Assembly: GCA_040394195.1 (NCBI GenBank)
Contig: JBEBSR010000001.1
Coordinates: 62,001-126,000, forward strand
Length of the DNA: 64,000 nucleotides
Direction of reading: 5' to 3'
Source of the DNA: Wohlfahrtiimonas larvae_A
GTDB lineage: Bacteria > Pseudomonadota > Gammaproteobacteria > Cardiobacteriales > Wohlfahrtiimonadaceae
Each line of letters opens with the position of its first letter. Positions within the stretch are counted from its first letter, which is position 1. Below the pieces are notes generated by a model that was not told where the DNA came from, ran no database searches, and saw only the letters and a program-made list of their open reading frames with translations. Made by a program: the position numbers and the translations under genes. Below, piece by piece: positions 1 through 9,168 of the stretch.

Positions 1-1530
1 GCCATAACCTTCCAAAATACGAATACCAAACTTATCCATCCAAAGATCACGTACAGATTCTGATAAACGTTCAGCCCCTGCAACTGTATAGCGTAATGTC
101 GTAAAATCATAAGGGTTTGCGTATTTCGCATAATTTTGTAAAAACGTTGATGTACCAAATAATACTGTTGCTTGAATGTCATAAACAATTTCTGGAATTA
201 CACGATAATGCAACGGTGATGGATACAAAAATGTTTTACAACCTGCACGCAAAGGCAAAATCACACCTGCAGTTAAGCCAAATGCATGGAAAATTGGCAA
301 TGGGCTCATGAACACATCCTTCGTTGTAAAATCTGCTACTGTGCATAGTTGCTCTACGTTAGTTAATAAAGAGCGATTCGTATGCACTACGCCTTTTGGC
401 TTGCCTTCTGAACCCGATGTAAACAATACAACAGCTTCATCATCTGGGTTAGGTTTTGGTAGATATTTCTTAGGCATGAATTTAGCTTTCAATACCCATA
501 ATTTGTCTTCATTCGTGATTTGCTTACGTAAATCTTCAGCATAAACCCAGTTAATCTCAGGGAATGCTTCTACTAAATATTCTAATTTGCCTTTATCTAA
601 GAAAATACGAGAAGTTAAAATTGTTTTCACTTCTGCCGCTGTAATTGCGGCTGCCATGCCATCAACACCAGCTGTATAGTTCAATAATGCTGAAACACGT
701 TTGGTTAAGTTTAATGCCAAAACTGTTGCCATTGAACCAATTGCATTTGGTAGCAACACGCCAACTCTTTCATTTTCTGTTGTAAAACGTGTAACAATTC
801 TGCTGACACCTAAAATTTTTGTGATGAACTGATCATACGTTTCAGGCTTACGCTGAATATCTTCAATACAATAAGCATCACCACCAAATCTTTGTTTTGA
901 CAATAAAACTGTATCAAACAAAGAAGTTGGCTCAAATAAATTCACACGCATATCCATCATCAAATCATGTGTATATTTCGCTAAATATTGGCGGCGTTTT
1001 TTGCCAAATAAATCTTCTGGCACTGTAATATCTAACGGCGCACCCATTGTAATTTTAATTGGCGTGAATAAGCGTTGTTTAACTAAACCCTTTAAACGGC
1101 TTAAATATGTATATTCTGCACCATCTAAAATAACAGGAATCAAAGGCACTTTAGCTTTATTCGCTATGAAAGCTGCACCTTCATAAACCTTCATGAAGCT
1201 CCCTGTTAACGTAATACGACCTTCTGGAAAAATAACAATTGTGCGACCATTCATCACTTCTTTTGTGAGCATTTTAATTGCCATTGGATGCAATGGATCC
1301 ACTGTTACATGATCAATCAATTTTAAAAAAGGTTTAAAATACCAACGATTCGCAATGTCTGTATTCACAACAAATACTGGCTTTTGTGGCAAAAATGCAC
1401 CGAGCAAAACGCCATCCAAAAATGATTGATGATTACAAACTATCACACCATGTGTTTTACACGCTTGTGCATCCAATTGTGTTTCCACATTAAAGAAGAA
1501 TTTCAATAAAACCTTAAAGATCGTTCTCAT
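1..1530 (-). CDS. aas: Bifunctional 2-acyl-GPE acyltransferase / acyl-ACP synthetase (3' end missing)
   Basis: This inner-membrane enzyme re-acylates lyso-phosphatidylethanolamine using acyl-ACP made by its own synthetase half. Reading leftward from the ATG at 1530, 510 codons are open to the window edge; the family is about 720 residues, so roughly 200 C-terminal residues lie outside. The N-terminal PlsC-type acyltransferase half shows NHQSFLDG (the HX4D catalytic box) and PEGRITLTGS. The second half is an AMP-forming ligase with the P-loop FTSGSEGKPKGVVH, then LFGTSTFL, VAGAERL and LEGYG at the edge. These motifs follow E. coli Aas closely. It is divergent from folA. Confidence 0.93.
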   Translation of the reverse strand, partial: MRTIFKVLLKFFFNVETQLDAQACKTHGVIVCNHQSFLDGVLLGAFLPQKPVFVVNTDIANRWYFKPFLKLIDHVTVDPLHPMAIKMLTKEVMNGRTIVIFPEGRITLTGSFMKVYEGAAFIANKAKVPLIPVILDGAEYTYLSRLKGLVKQRLFTPIKITMGAPLDITVPEDLFGKKRRQYLAKYTHDLMMDMRVNLFEPTSLFDTVLLSKQRFGGDAYCIEDIQRKPETYDQFITKILGVSRIVTRFTTENERVGVLLPNAIGSMATVLALNLTKRVSALLNYTAGVDGMAAAITAAEVKTILTSRIFLDKGKLEYLVEAFPEINWVYAEDLRKQITNEDKLWVLKAKFMPKKYLPKPNPDDEAVVLFTSGSEGKPKGVVHTNRSLLTNVEQLCTVADFTTKDVFMSPLPIFHAFGLTAGVILPLRAGCKTFLYPSPLHYRVIPEIVYDIQATVLFGTSTFLQNYAKYANPYDFTTLRYTVAGAERLSESVRDLWMDKFGIRILEGYG

Positions 1531-1727
1531 GATTTAGTACCACTGCTTTTTATTAATGAACAACGTTTAGTTTATAGATTATTTTTAATTAATCAATGTT
1601 TATTTAAAAACACAATCAAATAAATATTTCTCTGTGCGCATACTCTAAAACATTTTGTTTATAAGGAACATTAGAAAATTTAATAAAAGGATATTACAGT
1701 CAATTATCATTATCTTTTTGAGTTGCG

Positions 1728-1761
1728 TATAATCCAATGATAATACATATTTAAGGAAGGG
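1728..1761 (+). promoter_or_regulatory. Candidate folA promoter -10 and ribosome binding site
   Basis: A perfect TATAAT lies at 1728-1733 and a strong Shine-Dalgarno AAGGAAGG at about 1753-1760, 7 nt before the folA ATG. No good -35 was found 16-18 bp upstream. The rest of the 237-bp gap between aas and folA is AT-rich and must also hold the aas promoter, for which no clear element was identified. Confidence 0.35.
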
Positions 1762-1767
1762 TTTTAG

Positions 1768-2286
1768 ATGTCATCCACCACTATTTCTTTGATCGTTGCC
1801 ATCGCTGAAAATGGCACAATTGGAATTAACAATTCATTGCCGTGGCACCTTCCTGATGATTTAGCATTCTTCAAAAAAAATACTGTCAATAAACCTATCA
1901 TCATGGGTAGAAAAACTTATGAATCATTAGGCCGCCCTTTACCAAAGCGCGACAACATTATAATCAGTCGTCATCCTGCACCTGACAACTTACCTGAAAA
2001 TGTTTTCTATTTTGATTCATTAGATAAAGCCATTGCTGCTTATCAACATGTGCCTGAAGTGATGATTATTGGTGGTGCACAATTATATTGCTCAGCCTTA
2101 CCTTATATGAATAAGCTTTATCTCACAATTGTGGAAAGTGAAGTGGCTGGCGATACATTTTTACCTGAAGTTTTGGCATTACCGTTTTCAAATGCAAAAA
2201 TCCTCCATACCGAAAATCATCCCGAAGATGAAAAACATAGCTACCCATTCAGATTCGAAATTTGGGAATTCCCAACAAAATCTTGA
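1768..2286 (+). CDS. folA: Dihydrofolate reductase
   Basis: It reduces dihydrofolate to tetrahydrofolate with NADPH in the cytoplasm. The 172-residue chain is slightly longer than the usual 159-170. Visible motifs are the N-terminal IVAIAENGTIGINNSLPW loop, PWHLPDDL with the substrate-binding acid at Asp31 (equivalent to E. coli Asp27), IMGRKTYESLGRPLP for NADPH binding and MIIGGAQLY. The start is set by AAGGAAGG 7 nt upstream. It stands alone between divergent aas and the ccm operon, 96 bp upstream of ccmC. Confidence 0.96.
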   Translation: MSSTTISLIVAIAENGTIGINNSLPWHLPDDLAFFKKNTVNKPIIMGRKTYESLGRPLPKRDNIIISRHPAPDNLPENVFYFDSLDKAIAAYQHVPEVMIIGGAQLYCSALPYMNKLYLTIVESEVAGDTFLPEVLALPFSNAKILHTENHPEDEKHSYPFRFEIWEFPTKS

Positions 2287-2382
2287 TCAAAATCGACATT
2301 TACAAACGTTTACTTCCTGCTAGTACTGCAAAATTTGGCAATTTCGTTATAATTGTGCATTACATTTTATATTGAGTGAATT

Positions 2383-3123
2383 ATGGCTGTTTCAACAAAA
2401 AAAGTGAGCTGGTATAAAAAATATGCAAGCTATAAATACTACATTCCTTTGGCAAACGCGATCATTCCTTATTGTTTCTGGGGAAGCGTGATCCTTGCGA
2501 TTGTGGGATTGGCTTTAGGCTTAGGTTTTGCACCTGCTGATTACCAACAAGGAAACAGCTTTAGAATCATCTATATTCACGTGCCTGCGGCAATGTTATC
2601 GACATCTTTATATATGGCGATGGCAATCACAAGTTTATGCTTCTTGGTTTGGAAAGTTAAATTATTACCGTTGGTTGCACGAAGCATGGCAACCATTGGT
2701 GCAGTATTAACATTGCTTTCCTTATTCACTGGTGCAGTTTGGGGTGCACCAACCTGGGGCACTTGGTGGGTTTGGGACATTCGCTTAACATCACAATTAT
2801 TATTACTATTTTTCTACATTGGCTATATTGCTTTTGATCATGCCATTGAAGATCGCCAAACAGCTGATATTTTCACATCTATTCTAGCAGTCATCGGTAT
2901 CGCGGTTGCATTGCTCGTTAAACTTTCAGTGTACTTTTTCAATTCTCTACATCAAAAGAGCACACTTTTTGCATCCGGCGGGCCGAAAATTCCGATGGAT
3001 ATGTTGTTACCATTGATTTTAATGATCGTAGCTTACTCACTATTTACGACTGGTTACATTCTGAAAAAGAGCGTGAATCTAATCAATCGTGACAGAGTTA
3101 TGAAACATTATCTAAATCAATAA
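2383..3123 (+). CDS. ccmC: Heme exporter/handling protein CcmC
   Basis: CcmC is the inner-membrane protein that delivers heme to the heme chaperone CcmE in System I cytochrome c maturation. The 246-residue product has about six hydrophobic segments and the family's tryptophan-rich signature WGTWWVWDIRLTS near residues 126-138, flanked by conserved histidines (for example YIHVPAA). It is the first gene of the ccm run, whereas in enteric bacteria ccmA and ccmB usually come first. A possible -10 TATAAT lies at 2348-2353; the Shine-Dalgarno is weak. Confidence 0.95.
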   Translation: MAVSTKKVSWYKKYASYKYYIPLANAIIPYCFWGSVILAIVGLALGLGFAPADYQQGNSFRIIYIHVPAAMLSTSLYMAMAITSLCFLVWKVKLLPLVARSMATIGAVLTLLSLFTGAVWGAPTWGTWWVWDIRLTSQLLLLFFYIGYIAFDHAIEDRQTADIFTSILAVIGIAVALLVKLSVYFFNSLHQKSTLFASGGPKIPMDMLLPLILMIVAYSLFTTGYILKKSVNLINRDRVMKHYLNQ

Positions 3124-3141
3124 TTATATAGTGGGGGCGCT

Positions 3142-3312
3142 ATGACGTTTGCATTTGGGAGCTTTGCAGAATTTCTGCAAATGGGAAAACATGGTCTCTA
3201 TGTTTGGTTGAGTTATGGATTTTTCTTAATCTGTGTACTTGGCCTAATTATTCCGCTATTTGGCGAGAGTAAAAAGTTAAAACAAATTATGAAGCAGGAA
3301 GGAATTGAATAA
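3142..3312 (+). CDS. ccmD: Heme exporter small subunit CcmD
   Basis: This small protein of 56 residues begins at the ATG at 3142. CcmD is a one-helix membrane protein that helps release holo-CcmE from the CcmABC complex. The sequence starts MTFAFGSFAEFLQMGKHG, followed by a single transmembrane segment (LYVWLSYGFFLICVLGLIIPL) and a basic tail (ESKKLKQIMKQEGIE), as is typical of the family. The upstream sequence GTGGGGGCGCT is G-rich and could serve as the ribosome site. Its TAA overlaps the ccmE ATG by one base (TAATG), which implies coupled translation. Confidence 0.9.
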   Translation: MTFAFGSFAEFLQMGKHGLYVWLSYGFFLICVLGLIIPLFGESKKLKQIMKQEGIE

Positions 3313-3779
3313 TGACACCAAAACAGAAACAACGTGGCATCATCGTTGTTGCGTTAGTGGTTATCACACTCGCAGCAATCGGCTTACTCATTTACGCATC
3401 AAGAAGTGAATTGAATTACTATTATTCACCCATTGAAGTGAAAGAAGGTAAAGCACCTTTAGAACGTTCGATCCGTATTGGTGGCTTAGTTGCACCTGGT
3501 TCAATTGTGAAAAGTACTGAAACAATCGATATCGCGTTTGACATTATGGATGGTAAGGATCGTGTTCGTGTCACTTACGACAAAATGTTACCTGACTTAT
3601 TCCGTGAAGGCCAAGGCGTGATTGCAACAGGACTTTTGAAAGATCAAAATAACTTTGTTGCGACCGAAATTTTAGCGAAGCATGATGAAACATACATGCC
3701 ACCTGAAGTGAAAGAATCTTTAGAAAAATCTGGCATCGTGATCGATGAAAATTCCAGACATCCTGGCTCACAGCCTTAA
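3312..3779 (+). CDS. ccmE: Heme chaperone CcmE
   Basis: CcmE carries heme covalently in the periplasm between CcmC and CcmF. The product is 155 residues with a single N-terminal membrane anchor (about residues 10-29) and an OB-fold beta-barrel. The heme-attaching histidine is His124 in AKHDETYMP, with the conserved Tyr128 four residues later, so this is the His-type rather than the rare Cys-type CcmE. It is coupled to ccmD by a one-base overlap and followed 13 bp later by ccmF. Confidence 0.96.
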   Translation: MTPKQKQRGIIVVALVVITLAAIGLLIYASRSELNYYYSPIEVKEGKAPLERSIRIGGLVAPGSIVKSTETIDIAFDIMDGKDRVRVTYDKMLPDLFREGQGVIATGLLKDQNNFVATEILAKHDETYMPPEVKESLEKSGIVIDENSRHPGSQP

Positions 3780-3792
3780 TTGAGGAGCTAGC

Positions 3793-5772
3793 ATGTTACC
3801 ATTTGGCGAATTAGCACTTTATATTGCACTAGCAGCATCTTTGTTACTGCTATTCCTACCATTAGTAGGATTATCTACTCATAATATTAAACTCATGCAA
3901 ACAGCAAAACCGCTGACAGCATGGGTTTTCTTTATGCTTTTAGTTTCATTCTTATTTTTAGGCTACGCCTTTTATGTGAATGATTTCAGTTACTCTTATG
4001 TATTCAAAAACTCCAATACACAATTACCTGCAATCTTCAGATTCACAGCAATCTGGGGTAGCCATGAAGGTTCTGTATTACTTTGGGTACTAACATTATC
4101 TTTATGGATGTACGTTGCGACTCTATTCATGCGCAAAGTACCTATTGAATTGACAGCAACAACACTTGCAATCCTCGGTGCAATTTCAGCTGCATTCATC
4201 GCATTTGTCATCTTTACATCCAACCCATTTGATCGCATGTTGGATAATCTTGCATTTGATGGTCGTGACTTGAATCCATTATTACAAGATGTTGGCTTAA
4301 TCATTCATCCACCATTGCTTTATATGGGCTATGTTGGTTTTGCAATTCCTTATGCTTTCGTATGTGCAATCTTAATCAATGGTTATATTGACCGCACAAC
4401 TGTACGTTGGTTGCGCCCTTGGGTATTAGCAGCTTGGGGCTTTTTAACATTAGGTATCACCGTTGGTAGCTGGTGGGCTTATTATGAATTAGGCTGGGGC
4501 GGCTGGTGGTTCTGGGATCCAGTTGAAAACTCATCACTGATTCCTTGGATTTTATCAACAGCATTGCTTCACTCATTGATTACTACTGAAAAACGCCAAG
4601 TATTCTCTGTTTGGTCAGTATTGATGGCAATCTTATGTTTCTGCTTAAGCGTATTGGGTACATTCCTTGTTCGTTCAGGCGTATTAACATCTGTTCACTC
4701 ATTTGCTGCTGATCCTCGCCGTGGTGCAATCATCTTGATGATTTTGGCAATGGTTGTGATCTTTGGTATTGCATTATTGTTATTCCGTTCTGGTCGTATT
4801 CGCCAGCAAGCTACTGTTGCTTTGGTTTCTAAAGAAACAGGTATTCTATTGAATAACATCTTCTTATCAGTAATCTGCTTCATTGTTGTGTTAGGCACAT
4901 TGTATCCATTGATTGTTGACATGTTGGCAATTGGTAAAATCTCAGTGGGTCCGAACTTCTTCAACAAAACTGTTAATCCTTTAGCAATGATCTTATTAGT
5001 GATCATGGGTGTAACGCCAATGATTCGCTTTAAGAAAGATCAATTGAGCCGTATTAAGAAGCCACTCATTTTCATGGCAATCGCATCGTTGATCATGGGT
5101 CCATTATCCAATGCGCTTTATGTGATGTATGTGAATAACTTAAGCCATAACAATGAACCAGCACTGCCTTTAATTAACCCAATGGTGACATTGTCATTGA
5201 TCTTATGTTATTGGGTGATCTTCGGCATCTTGGCTGAAATTTTCGTTCATAAACCAAAAAATGCAGGATTCATCAAAGGTTTCTTCTCTCAGTCATTGTC
5301 ACGTGTTGCAATGAACTTAGGTCACTTTGGTACTGTAATTTTAATCATTGGTGTCACAATGACAAGCTATTACAGCGTTGAAGCAGACCGTTTATTACGC
5401 GTTGGCCAAACTGAAGCTGTTCAAGGTTATGACTTTAAATTGGAAAACCTCCAAGATATTAAAGGCCCGAACTATACAGCAACAAAAGGCACATTCTCAG
5501 TGAGTTTCCAAGGTGAATTCTTGAAGATGATGTATCCAGAAAAACGTGTTTATGCTGCAAGCGGCATGCCAATCAGTGAAGTTGCATTACGTGCATCATT
5601 ATTGGATGACTTATACATCGCATTATCTGAAGAGCGCCCAGGCGAGAGCTGGGCAATCCGTTTATATGTTAAACCATTCATTCGTTGGATTTGGTTAGGT
5701 GGCATCATCATGGCTGTTGCAGCTTTGGTGGCAATGTTCAGCTTACGCCGTCCAGAACGCTCTGAGAAATAA
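3793..5772 (+). CDS. ccmF: Heme lyase subunit CcmF
   Basis: CcmF is the large inner-membrane heme lyase component that attaches heme from CcmE to the CXXCH motif of apocytochromes. At 659 residues with about fifteen hydrophobic segments it is full length. The heme-handling WWD domain is clear (WGGWWFWDPVENSSLIPW), as are conserved histidine regions such as WGSHEGSVLLW and IHPPLLYMGYVGF. A strong GAGGAG ribosome site precedes the ATG. It ends with the positively charged tail RRPERSEK, 9 bp before ccmG. Confidence 0.97.
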   Translation: MLPFGELALYIALAASLLLLFLPLVGLSTHNIKLMQTAKPLTAWVFFMLLVSFLFLGYAFYVNDFSYSYVFKNSNTQLPAIFRFTAIWGSHEGSVLLWVLTLSLWMYVATLFMRKVPIELTATTLAILGAISAAFIAFVIFTSNPFDRMLDNLAFDGRDLNPLLQDVGLIIHPPLLYMGYVGFAIPYAFVCAILINGYIDRTTVRWLRPWVLAAWGFLTLGITVGSWWAYYELGWGGWWFWDPVENSSLIPWILSTALLHSLITTEKRQVFSVWSVLMAILCFCLSVLGTFLVRSGVLTSVHSFAADPRRGAIILMILAMVVIFGIALLLFRSGRIRQQATVALVSKETGILLNNIFLSVICFIVVLGTLYPLIVDMLAIGKISVGPNFFNKTVNPLAMILLVIMGVTPMIRFKKDQLSRIKKPLIFMAIASLIMGPLSNALYVMYVNNLSHNNEPALPLINPMVTLSLILCYWVIFGILAEIFVHKPKNAGFIKGFFSQSLSRVAMNLGHFGTVILIIGVTMTSYYSVEADRLLRVGQTEAVQGYDFKLENLQDIKGPNYTATKGTFSVSFQGEFLKMMYPEKRVYAASGMPISEVALRASLLDDLYIALSEERPGESWAIRLYVKPFIRWIWLGGIIMAVAALVAMFSLRRPERSEK

Positions 5773-5781
5773 GGAGTTAAT

Positions 5782-6333
5782 ATGAAAAAACCTATGATTG
5801 TTGGTATTACTGTTGCGGCTTTAGTGGGAATTTTTGGTTTCTTCTTTACAACATTATGGAATGATCCAAGTAAGTTACCTTCTCAATTAGAAGGTAAAGC
5901 AATGCCTGAATTCAGCACAAATAAGCTTTCAGCACCTGGCAGTATTTCACAAATTCTAACAAATGATGACATCAAAGGCCCTGCATTAGTGAATGTTTGG
6001 GCAACTTGGTGCCCTACTTGTAAAGAAGAACATGAAACATTGAATGTATTGAAAACTCAAGGCGTCAATATCTATGGTGTGAACTATAAAGATGATTCTA
6101 AGTTGGCTCATGAATGGCTACAAGATTTAGGCGATCCTTATCTTTTCAGTTTTTCAGATGCTAGCGGTGCAATTGGTATTGAATTGGGTGTTTATGGCGC
6201 ACCAGAAACATTCTTCGTAGATAAAAACAATGTGATCCAATATCGTCATGTGGGTGCAATCCTGCCTGATATTTGGAACAGCAAGTTAAAAGCGATTTAT
6301 GAGTCTCTTGATAAACAAGGAGCGCAACCATAA
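5782..6333 (+). CDS. ccmG: Thiol:disulfide interchange protein DsbE/CcmG
   Basis: This membrane-anchored thioredoxin-like protein reduces apocytochrome c cysteines before heme attachment. It is 183 residues with an N-terminal anchor (about 5-25). The active site is WCPTC with Cys77 and Cys80, and the cis-proline region appears as YGAPETFFVD. It has an AAGGAG ribosome site. The stop overlaps the ccmH start (TAATG). Confidence 0.95.
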   Translation: MKKPMIVGITVAALVGIFGFFFTTLWNDPSKLPSQLEGKAMPEFSTNKLSAPGSISQILTNDDIKGPALVNVWATWCPTCKEEHETLNVLKTQGVNIYGVNYKDDSKLAHEWLQDLGDPYLFSFSDASGAIGIELGVYGAPETFFVDKNNVIQYRHVGAILPDIWNSKLKAIYESLDKQGAQP

Positions 6334-6791
6334 TGAAAAAGTTATTAATGCTTGCATTATTCTTGGGCGCAATTGCAACAGCAAACGTCAATATTTATTC
6401 ATTCAGTGATCAAGTGAGCGAAAAACGTTTCAACTCACTCATCACAGATTTACGTTGCCCTAAATGTCAAAACCAAAACTTGGCAGATTCAGATGCGCCG
6501 TTGGCTAAAGACTTGAAAGATCGTGTTTATAGCATGATCAATGATGGCAGAAGTGATGGTGAAATTTTAACATTCATGGTGGATCGCTACGGTGATTTCG
6601 TATTGTATACGCCGCCAGTTAAACCTCTCACTTGGTTCTTATGGTTCGGCCCTGCCGCAGTTTTAATTGGCGTTTTGATCATCATCTTTGCGCGCCGTCG
6701 TAAACCTGCCGTTGACACTGTACAACCTTTATCACAATCAGAAACAGAGCAATTGGCTGAGCTGTTAAATAAAAAGGATACTCATCAATGA
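6333..6791 (+). CDS. ccmH: Cytochrome c maturation protein CcmH (N-terminal type)
   Basis: CcmH is the periplasm-facing thiol protein of the heme ligation complex. It has a signal peptide (MKKLLMLALFLGAIATA), the redox motif LRCPKCQNQNLADS with Cys42 and Cys45, a three-helix domain, then one transmembrane helix (about residues 90-110) and a short cytoplasmic tail. At 152 residues it is the short form. The TPR domain that is fused to CcmH in E. coli is encoded separately by the next gene, ccmI, which starts inside the ccmH stop (ATGA, 4-bp overlap). Confidence 0.95.
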   Translation: MKKLLMLALFLGAIATANVNIYSFSDQVSEKRFNSLITDLRCPKCQNQNLADSDAPLAKDLKDRVYSMINDGRSDGEILTFMVDRYGDFVLYTPPVKPLTWFLWFGPAAVLIGVLIIIFARRRKPAVDTVQPLSQSETEQLAELLNKKDTHQ

Positions 6792-8524
6792 TTTTTGCAT
6801 CTTTCCTCCTTTTCGCGCTGACAATATTGGTAATTTTTTACCCATTGACTCGCTCCAAATCAGCACAGCAAGAAGTAACATTGCTAGAGATCTATCAAAA
6901 GAACTATGTTGCAACGGAAAAGCGTCTGTCAGCTGAACTAAGCAGTGGTAAATTAACACAAGCAGAATATGATGCTCAAAATGCAGAAGCTGCACGTGAT
7001 TTATTAAAAATGAGTAAAAAAGATAGTACAAATCTCTCTAAACCTGCGCGTTTATTGGTTGTATTGATTGCTTTGCTCTTCCCTGTTTTGGCAATTGGTG
7101 GCTTCTGGGCATTTTCATATACGCCAGAAACTCGCACATTTGATGCTGAACGCTCTCGTTTAATCAATGAATTTACAGAATGGCGTGAAATCATTCCGAC
7201 ATCTGAATTGGATTCATTGAATGGGATCTTAGCCATTGAACCTCAACCACGTAATCCTGAGATCTTCAATGAATTGAAATATGGCTTCCCTGCTTTATTC
7301 TTTATGAGTGCAAAAGATACACATGACAATATCCCAACTTTAAAATTATTGGGTAAACTGTTGTACGATGTGAAATGGCTCAGTGCTTCCCACGAAGTTT
7401 ACACGCGCGTTTTATCATTAACACCAACTGATTTCATTGCTAATGCAATGATCATCGACATTGAAATGCAAAGTGCTAACAACAAGTTAACACCTGCAAT
7501 CATGGGAAAAATGGAACGTTTCTTCGCTTTGTATCCTGCAGAAACTTCTATGCGTGTGATGTATGCACAAGCTTTGTATGACAATCAAATGATTGACAAA
7601 TCTGTAGAGCAATGGCGCATTTTGCGCGAACTATTCGCACAAAACAGCGACCCTTCACGTAAAGAACAGATGCAACAAACATTGCAAGCAATTGATATGA
7701 TCATTACTTCAGTTTCTCAACAAGCGATGGAAACAGCGCAAGTTCGCAACTATGTGATCGATTTAAAAACATTTGCTGATCTAGATTGGAGTAAGTTATC
7801 TACACCATCTATTTTGACGTTGTATATGATCGATCAAGAAGAAAATACTTCTGTGGCTTATAAAGAAGTATTGATCACGCCAGATGCTAAATTCCCAACA
7901 GAATTATCATTGAATGACTTTGATCGCTTTGATGATGTGAAAAGCCCTATCCGCAATTTTGAGCATTTAGCTGTATTTGGTGAAATCACTAATGTTGATA
8001 ATGGCGAATCAGTTTATGTAACGGATATGTCTCAATTGGCAAAAGGTGCTTATGAAAGCGCAGTAATGTTCGAGCCAAACTCAGAAGATCATGCATTCTC
8101 TGAACCAATGCAAAAAACTGTGGATTTAGTGAAAGCGAAAAAAGATCAACGCTTCTTAGTGCAAGTGAATGCACCCAATGTTGATTTAAGCGCTTGGCCT
8201 GATGATGCAACTTTAAACTTGTTCATTTCTCCTGCGGGTTCTCGTATGCCATTAGCAGCTAAGAAAATTCCTTCAGCGAAAAGCTTAACGTTCCCATTAA
8301 CAGTTAAAATCACGGATGACAACAAATTAATACAAGGCTCGCCAAGCTTATTCACTATGGAAAACTTGGAAGTGGGTGGTCGTTTGAGCCAAGGTTCAGA
8401 TGTTGTGGGTAAAGCTGGTGACATTGAAAGTGCTAAACAAGCAGTTTCGCCAAGCAAAGCAAACGTAATTATTTTAGATCAAGTGCGTGAAGAATCTAAA
8501 GCTTCACCCATCATGGCTCAATGA
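6788..8524 (+). CDS. ccmI: Apocytochrome c chaperone CcmI (CycH-like, TPR)
   Basis: CcmI holds apocytochrome c and presents it to the CcmF/CcmH heme ligase. The 578-residue protein has two N-terminal membrane helices (about 1-20 and 83-105) enclosing a charged cytoplasmic loop. A periplasmic helical-repeat region follows (for example PAETSMRVMYAQALYDNQ and SVEQWRILRELF), and the C-terminal part is beta-rich. It overlaps ccmH upstream and ccmA downstream by 4 bp each, so all three are translationally coupled. The C-terminal domain is the least conserved part, so identification rests on topology, repeats and position. Confidence 0.88.
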   Translation: MIFASFLLFALTILVIFYPLTRSKSAQQEVTLLEIYQKNYVATEKRLSAELSSGKLTQAEYDAQNAEAARDLLKMSKKDSTNLSKPARLLVVLIALLFPVLAIGGFWAFSYTPETRTFDAERSRLINEFTEWREIIPTSELDSLNGILAIEPQPRNPEIFNELKYGFPALFFMSAKDTHDNIPTLKLLGKLLYDVKWLSASHEVYTRVLSLTPTDFIANAMIIDIEMQSANNKLTPAIMGKMERFFALYPAETSMRVMYAQALYDNQMIDKSVEQWRILRELFAQNSDPSRKEQMQQTLQAIDMIITSVSQQAMETAQVRNYVIDLKTFADLDWSKLSTPSILTLYMIDQEENTSVAYKEVLITPDAKFPTELSLNDFDRFDDVKSPIRNFEHLAVFGEITNVDNGESVYVTDMSQLAKGAYESAVMFEPNSEDHAFSEPMQKTVDLVKAKKDQRFLVQVNAPNVDLSAWPDDATLNLFISPAGSRMPLAAKKIPSAKSLTFPLTVKITDDNKLIQGSPSLFTMENLEVGGRLSQGSDVVGKAGDIESAKQAVSPSKANVIILDQVREESKASPIMAQ

Positions 8525-9168
8525 TAATGACATTTGCTGAATTCACATTAGCTATTGACGATGTCAGCGCAACGCGTAATTACCGTAAGGTTTTTACACC
8601 TGTTTCGCTGACATTGAAAAATGGCATGAGCCTTTATATCGAAGGTGAAAATGGCGCAGGAAAGACAACTTTCCTGCGTGTTGTTGCGGGCTTAAATAAT
8701 ATCTACTTGGGTAATATTCTCTATAACGATGTTGATCGCAAAGAACTTGCTCACACTTATAATCACAATATTCTCTATGTTGGGCATGCACTTGGCTTAA
8801 AAGAAGATCTTACAGCCTTTGAAAACATTCAAGCGATGCTTAAAATTCAAAATGTACAACGTACAGATGAAGAGATCAGAACAGTATTTGAAATGCTTTC
8901 CATTCCTGCACAAGATCGTGCCATTCGCTTTTTATCCGCAGGGCAAAGACGCAGAGTTGCATTGTCTCGCTTATGGTTAGAACCCAAAACTATTTGGATT
9001 CTCGATGAGCCATTTACAGCATTAGATAAGCGTTCCATTGAGATTTTAGAAGCCGCCATCACAGAACATTATCAAAAAGGTGGCACAGTTATTTTCACTT
9101 CTCATCAAACGCCTTCAGAAGGTGTGTATAATCATCACCATGTTATTGAAAGCTACAGGAAAGAATGA
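8521..9168 (+). CDS. ccmA: Heme exporter ATP-binding protein CcmA
   Basis: CcmA is the ATPase of the CcmAB(C) complex that powers release of heme-loaded CcmE. It is 215 residues with Walker A GENGAGKTT, the ABC signature LSAGQRRRVALSRL, Walker B IWILDEPFTALD and the H-loop FTSHQT. Two in-frame ATGs (8521 and 8527) are possible; the first overlaps the ccmI stop by 4 bp and was chosen for the coupling. Finding ccmA and ccmB at the end of the operon rather than the start is unusual. Confidence 0.95.
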   Translation: MIMTFAEFTLAIDDVSATRNYRKVFTPVSLTLKNGMSLYIEGENGAGKTTFLRVVAGLNNIYLGNILYNDVDRKELAHTYNHNILYVGHALGLKEDLTAFENIQAMLKIQNVQRTDEEIRTVFEMLSIPAQDRAIRFLSAGQRRRVALSRLWLEPKTIWILDEPFTALDKRSIEILEAAITEHYQKGGTVIFTSHQTPSEGVYNHHHVIESYRKE

